Source: Phytophthora quininea (Eukaryota > Oomycota > Peronosporomycetes > Peronosporales > Peronosporaceae). Taken from it: a stretch of DNA of 64,000 nucleotides. This document shows, one piece after another, positions 53,890 to 64,000 of the stretch (the stretch's first letter is position 1; the number at the start of each line of letters is the position of its first letter). The notes below the pieces were generated by a model that saw only the letters and a program-made list of their open reading frames with translations, did no database searches and was not told where the DNA came from. The translations under genes were made by a program, and so were the position numbers. The stretch covers positions 62,001 to 126,000 of the forward strand of contig JAAVTG010000531.1 of NCBI GenBank assembly GCA_011947345.1. Direction: 5' to 3'.

Positions 53890-54788
53890 TTGAGCGAAGA
53901 TGTCCAGTCAGAAGCTTCCGCAGATGCAAATCCATCCAAGCCCACCTCCGTTCCAAGTGCCAAACACCTCGATTTCAAGACATTTGCGACTACGTTAGGT
54001 GTTGCTCTTGTGTATCACGTCCTGAATGTCGTGCTGTCTCTTTTCGGGGCCACCATGGCAGTGGTGGGGCTTGCCAGCGCATAATTGTGGTCCTACTCTG
54101 TCTCGTGCCGATTGCTTTGATTGTTTTGATAGTGGAGCCCCAACGGTTAGTGTTTGGACTGCAAGACATGGTCAGTCTCAGGATTAGCATATGCGTCCTG
54201 TTGACTGTCGCTGTGTTTGCGGTTGGTATGACAATCAACTCGTCGTGCACGCTATCGGTGACGTTCGTGGCGCCGATGACGATCAACTTACTTCTTGGTG
54301 AAAATAGGCTCCCTTTCAAGTCAGCTGATGGCAGCCGGAATTGACGCTATCCGCCACCTCGACCCTAGCGACGATTTTGATGCTAGCAAAGTGAAAAAAA
54401 TGCTGCCTTATCTGCGGCCTTCTCACTCTTTACGGTGTTCTTTTGGCTTGGTGAAGACAACGATGGGAGTGCTGAATTCGGCGGTGGTTCTAGCTGCTTT
54501 TGCACCGGTAATATTCACTCTGCAGTGGTGGTTGGATAACATTTGCAGACGAGCCCGGCGAATACGTTGGCGTTTGTTTGTTGATCTGGGCCGTCGGAAT
54601 TATTGGTTTGGCGCCTTTGGTAATCCTGTTGACGGAATTGACTTGTTGGCGTCCGAGACTCAAACCAACTGGAGTCGGATCACCCTCAGCGCGAAAATGA
54701 GGCAGAGGTGGTGGTGACTTCAATGCAAGAACCAAGCACGACCAATTTCGAGGAAATCGACCTAAATGCTGTTGGAGAAGAGGTTTGA
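53890..54788 (+). CDS. Multi-spanning membrane protein, family member C, frame-broken
   Basis: The third copy of the family. Readable blocks: a polar leader (ASADANPSKPTSVPSAKHLD), a first helix with GVALVYHVLNVVLSLFGATM (compare GVLLTFHLLNILVAIGSAVF in A), VVLLCLVPIALIVLIV, VLLTVAVFAVGMTI, then KTTMGVLNSAVVLAAFAPVIF and ADEPGEYVGVCLLIWAVGIIG (compare AWEYSGILLLLWVIGAVG in A). The end reads FEEIDLNAVGEEV with a TGA at 54786-54788. Frame changes fall near 54083, 54295 and 54540. The true start is not clear; an in-frame upstream exon is possible. Whether C is a pseudogene or only badly sequenced cannot be decided here. Confidence 0.55.
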
Positions 54789-54859
54789 CTGTCGTGGCAG
54801 AAGAACTAAGCTAAATCCAATGAAAATCCAATCTTTTGCTTATCATTATCGTAGACTTC

Positions 54860-57853
54860 TTACAGATCGCCGTCGCCAAGAATGGATGCCATCAAACTCT
54901 CTTCCTCGTTGCTCATGACGGACCCACGGCCGTGGGGCTTGAACTTGACACTTCGTCATACAAAGGTGTGCATTGCAATCGTCCAATGCCGACCGGCGCG
55001 CTGTTCAGCATCCGTCTCGAGGAAAACTCGCCCAGCCCACCAAACGTTACAGGTGGCAGATCTCCGATCGCTGCAGGGGCTGAAGTCTCGGTCACCGTAG
55101 CGTGCACAGTTTGCGGGCGCTCACCGCCACCAGATCCGCCAATCCCATCGACGAAGCTCTTCTCGAGCTCCTTTAACGTCACCGGCTTGACCCCTTGCAG
55201 TCTCACAAGGACGAACTCGCGACCCAGAAGTCTCTGCGCACTCAGTGCAACATCGGCAGCGGAGCGACGCACTCGAGCGCTGTTATGCGTGAGACCTTTG
55301 CTCACTGCATCAAGCACTCGAGAAGCCCCCAAACCATCAGCTTGAAGCCAAACTCGGGCACCAACAGCCGAAGCAGGTGCATTTGAACTTGCGGATCGCA
55401 CGCATTGCCCTCGCAGCCGAAAATGCAGGACAAGACGTATCGGAGCGGATGCCGAGCGTTCGGCAGCCGCGCCAACTTTAAAACTCCGCGACAAGCTGCG
55501 CGAGTGGTTCTTGTGTTGGGCTTCTGCATCGCCGAAAGCAACCGCAACAGTGTCAGTAGCGTCACGTCACGAACGTCAGCTTCACGCCATTCAATGCGGG
55601 GGCCAAAGATTTTGACCAGAGTTGCGTACGCGTCCAACGCCGTGTTGACAACGGGAGCGATGCTGTCACCAAGTGAGCGGTGCAATAACGCACTGTAAGC
55701 AACGAATGTGCTTTGAGCTGCACCACCAAACGCAGGTCGAGTATCGCGCAGATCCGATTTGGCTTCGGTCATTGCCTTTTCGACATCCAGCAACGCTTCT
55801 TTTCTATCGCTCCAAGTCTTACTGGAAAGCTTTCGCCAACAAACCGGTCCGACCACGTTTTGTGCAGCCGATAGAGCGGTCTCTAAGAGTGCGATGCTCG
55901 AACTCCCGTCTTCTTGAGGCACGTCAACGAGCTCAGCTGGAGGAAACGCTGCTTCGTCGTCAACTTGGTCTTCTGTCTGGTTTGTGGGCCCATTGCCTGC
56001 TGGAGCTGAAGCACCAGCCTCTTGCTGTTGTTGGTCGCGAGCTGCTAGTGATTCTTCTACACGACGAGTGATCACACGTAGCATTTCAGGCTTTACCCCA
56101 CTGGCACAAGCAAGTTGGGCATGCCAAGCCGTCGAGTTCCCCGCTCGCGTCTGAAGGTCTGCGAGCAATTCGACCGCAGCATGACGCGTCTTTTCCTCTG
56201 CAATTTTCAAACTTGGTGCTACGAATTCAAGGACAGTCTCTACTGTTAGTTGCTGCTGCTGTGACGATGCTTCTGCAGCAGTGGTAAGGCCAAGTTCTTG
56301 CAGCAGACGACGCAGAGTTTCGAGTTGTCGACGCGCAGGAACTTCTTTCCCACTCAGGTGAAGCAACAAATGAGGCAAGGCTCTCAAAGATCGCAATCGA
56401 GCGATCCTAATTAGTGCCTGCGTAGCCTCTCGCTGAGTTCGCTTGTTCGAGTCTCCCAATTTCCGCGCCAATGCTCCGATAAGAGACGACAAGTGGTTGT
56501 TGAGAGCTGCTGCGCTTGCTGAGTCCGTGTCGTAGAAGGCGTTTTCGTTAGGAGGAACTCGCGAAAACTCTTTGAGTACCGCACGAAGACATTCAAGCGA
56601 ACAAAACATCACGGGCGCCACTCGGTCCTCTACACCACACTGCACAGCTGCAAGCGACGCACACAGCAATCGCTGACGAGTGACTGGATCACTTGTCGAC
56701 ACATCTGCTATCTTGACAGCTAACTTGATCGCATCGAAGCCATCTTGACGCTCACCCCACGGGTCAGCACCTAGCAAGCTTACGACACGCTCACTAAATG
56801 CGCGAGTGATTAAAGCACCCGCGTCAACCGACTCGGGGTCATTTTTGACGTCCCCATCTTCAGACTCAGCTTCCGTCGGTGGCGAAGTTTCGTGTTCATC
56901 AAACTGTGGCGATGACTGCTTGAAAGCGGAAGACAAGATTGGCGCGTCGTCGTTCATGGGAGTGGTGATTTCTCGTCTTCGACCTGCGAAATGTCGGGTG
57001 CCGCTGAAGCCTGATGGGCTTCGTTGGCATCTTCTTCGCAAATACCTTGTAGAGGGGGTCGAGGCTGTTGGTCTTGCCCTAGAGGAAAACCGCTCCGAGG
57101 CGAGAACGACAATCGCGGCGAGTTTGCAGGAACCCTCCCGAGCATTGTACCAGTAGGCCGCACACATTTGATTGGTGATGAAGGCGGTTGCCCAGCAGGT
57201 TGAGGCAGGACAACCGTCTCGGGCGCATCGTCAAAGCATTCCTCTTCATCACGAGATATTTTGTCGTCAACAATGCAAGTCGGAAGTGACGTCCCAACGA
57301 TCATTAAGTCTAGAGGAGAATGACCGTCCTCGTCATCCTCCTGTGGCTCGTGGCTAGCCGCATCTTGATTCTCTTCTCCATGGTCGAATACTTCTAACGT
57401 TTCCTCTTCGTCATCGGAAACAATTTTGTTGGAAAGACCTTCCTCTGCGTTTTGTGGTTCTTGTTCTCCTGGATTTTGTGCCTCATCTTCTTCTTCGTCG
57501 TCGCTGTAGTCGTCGTTGCCTACTTGTCTTGGTGTGAATACTTCATGGCCAGTTGGACCGCGTTTCACTTCAGATTCCTCACTGTGACTATCGTCCTTAG
57601 TTACCGGAAGAGGGGCGTCAAATTGCAGCACTGTTTCAGCTTCCGCTTGCTCTTCCTCGACATTACTCTCTGGATCTTTTGTGGATCCTTTACTAGCATG
57701 TTTTTCCTCGTCTTGGTCTTCGTTTTCTTGTTGTCCAACATCAACACTCGTAGCTTTCGGCTCAGTTTTCGTCAGATCATCTTGTGTAGGTGACGCAGTT
57801 GACTTGCGGCGACCCAATTTCGACGAGAAGGATTTCTTGATTCGACCGATCAT
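54860..57853 (-). CDS. TOG/HEAT-repeat protein, probably microtubule-associated
   Basis: The ATG at 57853 (MIGRIKKSFSSKLGRRK) opens a basic start and about 280 acidic, low-complexity residues. A break near 56957 (one C in CTCCCATGAAC) joins to a helical-repeat region with two TOG-like arrays. The first contains PWGERQDGFDAIKLAVKIAD and ATQALIRIARLRSLRALPHL. The second contains KTWSDRKEALLDVEKAMTEA and APVVNTALDAYATLVKIFG. The W-x-x-R-x-[AD] signature opening each is typical of tubulin-binding TOG domains. After a change near 55320 the array ends with VRRSAADVALSAQRLLG, then a Ser/Gly-rich linker, a third break near 54925 and a terminal SNEEESLMASILGDGDL. It resembles CEP104, crescerin and CLASP-type TOGs. 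Cilium or cortical microtubule function is an inference. Confidence 0.72.
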
Positions 57854-58279
57854 GCTCTTCTTCCTCTTTGGGCAGCCCCCACGTCCTCATTGTTCACCTC
57901 CTTTTCCTTAGCATTGATGGGACTCAATACCATCGATCCAGGCATCGCTTTCGGTTCGTTACCAGCTCGGATAGCAGACAAGAGCCTAACTGGTGCCGGT
58001 TCCGTGCTGCACTCGCTGTCGGCGAAAATAGGTGGCAACACCCAAAGATTTGGGAAACCAACCAAAACTCACTTCGTCTCGCCGTTGCGATTGAAAACGC
58101 TGCGGGTTTCCACTATCTTTGGGCAAGTTGCGATGCTGCTTGGACGCCTATATATTCCTCGTTGATGAGATAAGATATGAGTCCCAGAAATATGGCAATG
58201 TGAAGACGATGGTCTGATTCAGTGACCAGCAACTCGGCCAGTCTGCAGTCTCTTGTCCATCAACGCGACCAAGTCGACC
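57854..58279. other. Divergent promoter region
   Basis: Spacer between the TOG-protein start (minus) and the Qa-SNARE start (plus). No gene or repeat seen. Core promoter elements are not clear enough to mark. Confidence 0.5.
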
Positions 58280-58948
58280 ATGACCATGTCCGCCGACGCT
58301 CCGACCATTGCATCGCTCCAAGATGCCAAAAACATGCTCAACTCGCTGCGTTCTCTCACCACCAGCATCAGTGCCGCCTCTGCGAGTCCTGCACTCAAGA
58401 GTGAGAAGGACTATGTCAACAGCGTGGTCCCCCAACTCAACGAGGCCACCACCACGTACCAAGCTCTAGCCACCTTCCTCCGAGAGCACAAGCGCGGCAG
58501 CTCTGAGTTCCGCGACGTGCAGCGCAACTTCGTCAAGGTCATGCAGGGGCTGCAGACCGCGCAGCGAGAAGCTGCTGCCCGTCGTGAGGCCTTGTGCGAC
58601 GCCGACTTTATAGCTGGCAACGGGTCGGTGGCCATCTCGGCGCAGGAAATCCAGACGGCCAAGGAGGAGGTGCTGGAGGCCGGAGAGATCGCCCAGGAGG
58701 CAGCTGCAGTCAACGCGCTCTTCCGCCAGATCGGCACGCTCGTCACCGAGCAGGGCCAGGGCGTGGACCAGATCACCACCAAGGTCGAAGCCGTCCGCGT
58801 GGAGATCGGCAAGGGTGTGGACGAGCTTCAACATGCGCGGCAGCTGCAGCGCGAGGCCAGGAAGAAGTACTTGTGGTACCTCTGTGTGCTGACGGTCATC
58901 CTCGCTGTCATCGTCGTGCCGATCGTCTACAAATACGTCTACAAGTAG
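58280..58948 (+). CDS. Qa-SNARE (syntaxin-like), tail-anchored
   Basis: Membrane-fusion protein of 222 residues in one uninterrupted exon. The ATG at 58280 (MTMSADAPTIASLQD) is followed by an Habc-type helical region (MLNSLRSLTTSIS, YQALATFLREHKRGSSEFRD). The SNARE helix reads AAAVNALFRQIGTLVTEQGQ with the central-layer Gln in VTEQG, then GVDQITTKVEAVRVEI. The C-terminal anchor is WYLCVLTVILAVIVVPIV and ends in YKYVYK. The family (syntaxin 7/12 or plant SYP2-like endosomal type, judging by the short linker) is not certain. It works with partner R-, Qb- and Qc-SNAREs at an endomembrane. Confidence 0.88.
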   Translation: MTMSADAPTIASLQDAKNMLNSLRSLTTSISAASASPALKSEKDYVNSVVPQLNEATTTYQALATFLREHKRGSSEFRDVQRNFVKVMQGLQTAQREAAARREALCDADFIAGNGSVAISAQEIQTAKEEVLEAGEIAQEAAAVNALFRQIGTLVTEQGQGVDQITTKVEAVRVEIGKGVDELQHARQLQREARKKYLWYLCVLTVILAVIVVPIVYKYVYK

Positions 58949-59590
58949 CTCCAGCTCCTCAATTTGAGAAAAATATTTTTATAGAATAGGGCATAAGTTG
59001 CTTATCATGCTTACTTAAAACTAGTATTTACCCTGTTAGACACTGCTAAACAAGTCCGTGAACTGCACGGGTGTCTAAGTTGATACAGCTACTCAGTCTC
59101 GTAGTGGACGGTCTACCCTTCAAATGGCGGGGGCCTTGCATGCATTAAAGACACAGTTTCGTTTGTGCGGTCCAGCCACAACGGTGGCGAATGGGACTTC
59201 ATTAAAGCAGTGCCACACTCGTATATCAAGGTGTTGCGTCCTGCCGACCCCTGCAGTTGAAATGAGCTAAAATGTCAATCAGGCGTACTCGAAAATGAAT
59301 TGACTAGTGTTGTTGTTGTCCTTGATGAAGACTTATGGGGCGTTGTTGTGGTGTATTTGTTTTGCACGTTTCATTAGGAAATGTGATGGGATCTTCCAAT
59401 AAAATGTCTTACTAGAGAATTTCTAAGAAAAATATAGAACACGTACAAGCTATTGCTTATGTTGCTTATCACATCTTGAAAAAAATCTTTCTGTCCCCCC
59501 TCTGTTTGCCCTACCAGCCAGGAGATCCAAACTTTGAAATCTCCCGGCTTCGGCTTGTTTCCTTGCCACGTTCTACCTTCGCTCCTTGCC
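58949..59590. other. Intergenic region
   Basis: Downstream of the Qa-SNARE and upstream of the G3BP-like gene. AT-richer than its flanks. No gene or repeat recognised. The G3BP frame stays open up to about 59534, but that part has no family similarity. Confidence 0.5.
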
Positions 59591-61115
59591 ATGCCCGAGT
59601 CTTCCCAGGAGGAGGGGCCGTCGCCCAACACGGTGGGCAACACCTTCATGCGCCAGTACTACCACTTCCTGGCCAAGGAGCCGCAGAGCCTGCACCGCTT
59701 CTACAAGACCGAGAGCCGCTGGTGCCACGGCGTGGGGTCCCACATGGAGGAGCCCATCGCCGGCCAGCGCGCCATCAATGACCAGATCCTCAAGCGCGGC
59801 TACGCTGGGGCCCGCGTGGACCTGGACGCCGGCTCCATCGACTGCCAGGACTCGCTCCAGGGCGGCGTGCTGGTGCTGGTGACGGGCGTCATGACGCTGC
59901 GCAGCTCCCCGTCCCCAAGCCCTTCGTGCAGACCTTCTTCTTGGCCGTGCAGCCTAATGGCTACTTTGTGTTGAACGATTGTCTGCGCTTCCTGGAGCTG
60001 CCTGGCGCTGCGCCCGTGGAGGAGAAGCAGAAGGAGACGCCTCTGTCTCCAAATAAGAACGGAAAGAAGGTGACGACTCCCGAGTCCCCCAAGAAGGAGG
60101 AGGTTGTGAAGGAGAACAAGGCGATTAAGAAGGTCAAGCAGACGCCGCCGCCGTCGCCCGTCAAGACGACGGTCACGGTAGCGTCGTCCCCAGTCAAGAA
60201 GACGACGAAGACTGTGGAGAAGACGGTGGAGGAGAAGACAGCCCCTGTGAAGTCTGAGTCGCCCATCAAGTCTCCTGTCAAGAAGGTGGAAAGCCCCAAG
60301 AAGAAGGTGGAAAAGGTGGAGTCGCCTAAGAAGCAGGAGAAGGTGGTCTCCCCGAAGAAGGAGGAGAAGCCGGTTGAAGAAACACCTGAGCCGCCTGCTG
60401 CACCTGTGGCTGCTCCGGCCGATCCGGTGGTGCCTGCCCCCGCTGAGCCAGCGAAGCCCAAGACCTGGGCGGCGCTTTTCGGCCCCAAGTCCACTACCAC
60501 GGCGGCTGTTGCACCGACGACTGCTGCGGCCCCGACTTCGGCCCCTACTAAGCCATCCACGCCGAAGGCTGCAGCGCCGACTGCGACTCCTGCTGCTATT
60601 AGCCCTGCTGCAGGTGCCCCGGCCCCGGAAAAGTCTCCGAAGAACAAGGCCAACAAGGACAAGGAAAGCCGCCCGCGTCTGTACAGCCTATTCATCCGCG
60701 ACGTGCCGTCGCAGACTCGCGATAACGACCTGCGCGATCTGTTTAAGAGCTACGGCTCCATTGCCGGTGTGAACGTGGTGAGCGGCCGCAACTTTGCGTT
60801 CGTGGATTACCACGAGGAAAGAGCATGCGTGCTGCGCTCGCCGAGACTGCCGAGTTCAAGATTGGAGACAAGGTGTTGCAGGTGACTGAGCGTGGAGAAC
60901 GCAAGGAAGGCCCGCGTAGCGGCTTCCGTGGCAATGACACCCGTGGCCGTGGTCGCGGCCACGGCCCCAAGGGCGGCCGCGGCGAGCGCAAGGAGCGCAA
61001 AGGTGACGAGGAGTCCACGAGCAAGGGCGACCAACGCGACGGACCCCGGCGCGAGAAGACCGGCAACCGCCGCGGTGGCAAAGTGGACGGTGCGCCGCAC
61101 AGCCGAGCCGACTAA
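59591..61115 (+). CDS. G3BP-like stress-granule RNA-binding protein (NTF2 + RRM + RGG)
   Basis: Architecture of the G3BP/Rasputin family. An NTF2-like domain from the ATG at 59591 reads VGNTFMRQYYHFLAKEP, LHRFYKTESRW and, after a break near 59905, KPFVQTFFLAVQPNGYFVLN. A 230-residue disordered linker follows, rich in SPKK/SPVK and then Ala/Pro. The RRM has RLYSLFIRDVPSQTRDNDL (RNP2) and NFAFVDYHEE (RNP1); after a second break near 60822 it continues AALAETAEFKIGDKVLQV. The C terminus is RGG/RG-rich (RGRGRGHGPKGGRG). G3BPs use NTF2 dimerisation and RNA binding to nucleate stress granules. Both breaks are single-base. The linker is unusually basic compared with the acidic linker of animal G3BPs. 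Confidence 0.9.
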
Positions 61116-61669
61116 ACGGTATAATATGTGCAGCAGCTAGGTTGTCGACTCTGAGAAGACAACGTAGCGCTAAAATGGCACGATGGGAATACAGGGCTGA
61201 AGGGCTACTGTTTTACAGAGCTGTGGTCAAGGCACGGGAGGCATACACACAGAAAGAAGGGTGCTCGCGAACTCGGCTGTCTGGTGCGGCAGTCTGATGC
61301 TTTGGTTCTTGTCGTGCGTTTTAGCGTGGATGACCTGGCCAGCAATGCATCGGGTAGAAAGACAGACAGAACAGACACACAAACATCCGAGCCGATTACG
61401 GAGACGTACGTGATCGAGATGGAGAAGCAACCTCACTCCTTTCGGCTCCATTAGGTAGAACGGCTAGTACAGGGACGCAAAAGAAAAAGAAAAGCACACA
61501 GCACACGGGGTGCGGCAAAATACTCGCGGTGTTCACAGCATTGCTTATCAAAAATGCCTCGACTCCTTCATGAACGAATTGCTTTTGGCATGGCAGCTTC
61601 GACAACGTACAATCCTATTATCCCTGCCTGTCAAGTGTTACCTCGCACGTGGCGAGGAAGCCAAAGCTA
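61116..61669. other. Convergent intergenic region
   Basis: Spacer between the ends of the G3BP-like gene (plus) and CNOT10 (minus), containing both 3' ends. A minus-strand frame at 61396-61605 shows no family signal. Nothing else is seen. Confidence 0.5.
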
Positions 61670-63955
61670 TTACTGCACTACTTGAGCTTCTTTCAACACG
61701 CGGAGTGCCTTCTTCGTGTCGCCCTTTTGAGCAGCACGTACACTAACAGCTCGAGTGACTCGCGGCAATTGGGGTTTTCCCGCACAGCACGCGTCACACT
61801 TTCCTCGGCTTCGGAATTCCTTCCTTGGAGCAATAGAGTCGTCGCATTGTTGACGTGGACTCCTGCTCGCGCTCGCGAAACCTGCATTGCCAAGAAACAA
61901 ACGATTAGGTGCTAAGTAGACGAACTCTACGGTATCTAAAGAAACCGTACCTGAATTTTGGCTTCCCGGGCATACTCTTCCGCCATGGCGATCAAATCCC
62001 TCTCGGACTGTAAAGCCTCCGTGGCTTCGGCCGCTCGGGACAACATGCAAAGCGCCTCTGCAGTGTACGATCTAGCTAAGAAGTTGTTCGCCTTCGAGCA
62101 CGTGGGCAACGCTAGCAGCTCCTTCGCGCTTGTAATTGCTAGCTGAGGCTCGTACATCGACAAGTACACGTAGGAAAGGTTGATCAGCGCCTTCTGACGC
62201 AACACGTCAAGAGCCTCTGCATCTAGCGCCTCGTTATCTGCTCCATCGCAAGCAGGTGCGGAAGTGGCAGCGTCTGCATCTCCATTTGTCTGCGAGGAAT
62301 CCAGTAGCTGGTTGCAAAGCAGCACGGCGTTCTTGAAACACTTCGCCCCAAAAGGAAGGCTCATCGTCGGTGTGCCATCGGAATCGTTAGTATCCGCAGA
62401 TGCCGCACGGGCTCCATTGCTTCTGCTATTTTTCTCCGGAAGTTTGATCTCCTGTGACGCCGAAGACGGCAGGTTTGTCGGGAGAAGAACTCGGCGGTGC
62501 GAGCCTGACCCGACAATGCCTTGAATCAACCCGCTTTTGTTTCCAGCTGCCAACGCCAATTTCTGCTCCTTCGCGTAGGCCGCAGTACAGCATTCGCCGA
62601 GGCGAAGCCAGAGTTTGGGGCGGTTGAAGAACAACCGGGAAGACTCGTGGAAGCAGCGGAACGCTAATGCGTATTCTCCTTGAAGCAATAGATGCAGACC
62701 GTTATTGTACATGATCTCGTGATGAGAAGAACTCTGCAGAATCACAACGTAAACCAGCACAATGTCAGAATTTCCAGACGACTGCTCAATCATAAGATGC
62801 GACCATACCACAATGACAACTGCATCCATCTTGGTAGCTGTCGTGGTAGCTTGCAGTGCCCTGGCAAAGTATGACTGTGCCGCCTTTCGTTGCCCCATTT
62901 GGTAGTGGATGCATCCCATATTATTCAACAAAACACTCTAGAAAAATCGCGTGTCAAATGAGTTCAGTCCAACTGCAATAAATGATGATTCAAACTTGCG
63001 TACCTCGCTCACGGCTTCCTGTGTACACGATGCTAGAAGCTTGATACATTTCTTGTAGTTCTTCTTTAAATATTCCAGATTCGCCTTCAAAAACAGCGCT
63101 GTCGAGTTCTGCACCACCAGGCACGGATGACCGATGCCTGTGCTGGTTTTCTCAGACTCCATCGCCAGCGAGGACGCCGACGTAGCAGCGTCCCCTCGAT
63201 CGTACGTCTTAATCTCCTTCTGGAAGATTTCCAGCGCAGACTTGACCTCCTTCTTCGCGGTTTTCAGGTTGCTCTGCAATAGCATGAACTTCGCGCGGTA
63301 AAGATGCAATCGGAAGCGGAATTCCGTCACATCCCACCGATTTTTCCGCTGCGTCTCCGTCTCCACCACGTTGCCAGCGGCATCGCGCTGGACGAGGTGG
63401 TCAGGTGTCTCCTGCACGGTATTAAACCGGTGCGGTTTCTCCAAGAATGCCAAGATGTTCTGCGCCTTCTTAATTGTTGCTGCACGCTCCCTCTCCGTGC
63501 TCACACATCCGCGGCTACTGTGCAAAATCACATCCAGGTACAGGAATCCGGCATGCATAGCGACGCTCTCGTCGATCGGATCCACATTACGCATCACCGT
63601 CTCCAGCACCGAGCTGGCCTGCGAGTACTGCTTGGTCAAGAACAGACTCGCGGCGAAGTTGTAGCGCAGGTACGACAGTTCACGCTCAATAGAGAACGAC
63701 GAGCTGTCATCCGTAGAGGATTCCTCCGCGGCGTCTCCTTCAGCAGCAGCGGCAGCTGGCTTGCTGCTCTTGTCATGTTCCTGCATCTGCGCACGAAGAC
63801 TCTGCTTCAAAGCAGCCTGCAGCTTGTCTGGGGTGTCCAGCCCAGCCGCAAAACGAGCCAATGCCACATTGTGGCGCACCTTGAAATCCTGTCTCGGGTC
63901 GATCTCTTCGACCAGCTTCTCCAGTGCATCCACCGCCTCCACGTACTTCCCAGCA
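61670..63955 (-). CDS. CCR4-NOT complex subunit 10 (CNOT10), 5' end outside window
   Basis: TPR-repeat subunit of the CCR4-NOT deadenylase complex, which in animals and other eukaryotes pairs with CNOT11 on the CNOT1 N terminus. The first visible exon begins at an acceptor at 63956 and reads AGKYVEAVDALEKLVEEIDP. The exon ends at 63004 and joins 62937 (SVLLNNMGCIHYQMGQRKAA). Family TPRs follow: YNNGLHLLLQGEYALAFRCF, KPLWLRLGECC-like PKLWLRLGECCTAAY, ALINLSYVYLSMYEPQLAI. An intron near 61950-61890 leads to GVHVNNATTLLLQGRNSEAE. One break near 61725 precedes the end KKALRVLKEAQVVQ. A retained stretch near 62850-62735 may be an unrecognised intron. The initiator exon lies beyond position 64000. 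Confidence 0.92.
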
Positions 63956-64000
63956 CTGCAAAACGACACCACAGACACGTTAATTCAACAGTTGTCTTAG

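Noticed and set aside
59961..60695. Minus-strand 244-codon frame rich in Gly/Val/Phe
   Set aside because: It is the reverse of the low-complexity Lys/Pro/Ala linker of the G3BP-like gene.

Overview
This is nuclear DNA from a filamentous oomycete, most likely Phytophthora or a close Peronosporales relative. That placement is inference. It rests on compact genes with short GT-AG introns (about 55-90 bp), many intergenic gaps of 10-500 bp, animal- and plant-like housekeeping genes, genes of a flagellate lineage (a CEP70-like and a TOG-domain protein), and oomycete-style transposons (MULE, Ty1/copia, Tigger/pogo, Helitron). No bacterial operons, CRISPR arrays or RNA genes were recognised.

Layout. 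0.4-12 kb, mostly minus strand: a PP2C phosphatase, a BET1-type SNARE, mitochondrial aldehyde dehydrogenase, elongation factor 2, a CHCHD2-type twin-CX9C protein, an unknown coiled-coil protein and a beta-propeller-like protein. 12-14 kb: a MULE/FAR1-type transposase gene. 14-16 kb: two membrane proteins. 16.4-24.3 kb: a membrane-anchored RBR ubiquitin ligase, the BUD23 rRNA methyltransferase, a CEP70-like protein, a TCAIM-like DUF4460/DUF4461 protein and succinate dehydrogenase iron-sulfur subunit (SDHB). 24.9-34.5 kb: a three-PDZ scaffold, a receptor-like TKL pseudokinase, the ribosome-biogenesis WD40 protein WDR55 and an SCP2-domain protein. 35-46.7 kb: a repeat-rich island with Tigger and copia remnants, an intact four-exon gene of unknown (possibly OB-fold) type, and a long Helitron Rep/helicase unit with tandem and direct repeats around it. 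46.7-49.6 kb looks gene-poor. 49.6-54.8 kb: broken PH-domain genes and two more members of the membrane-protein family seen at 15 kb. 54.9-64 kb: a TOG/HEAT-repeat protein, a Qa-SNARE, a G3BP-like stress-granule protein, and CNOT10 running off the right edge.

A property of the whole window matters for every entry. Many genes that cannot be pseudogenes (eEF2, ALDH, RBR ligase, BUD23, WDR55, CNOT10) are broken by single missing bases, mostly in runs of identical bases and above all G/C runs. The simplest reading is systematic homopolymer undercalling in the assembly. PP2C, BET1, SDHB, the Qa-SNARE and the 39 kb gene read through cleanly. Where I call a CDS across a frame break I say so, and the coordinates give the outer limits.

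The genes do not form one pathway. Functional groupings are respiration (SDHB, ALDH, CHCHD2), translation and RNA (eEF2, BUD23, WDR55, CNOT10, G3BP), membrane traffic (BET1, Qa-SNARE) and centrosome/flagellum (CEP70-like, TOG). The least explained parts are the three-member membrane-protein family with its PH neighbours, the kinase-dead receptor, the MULE gene with an altered catalytic triad, and the Helitron locus with its neighbouring 187-residue gene.
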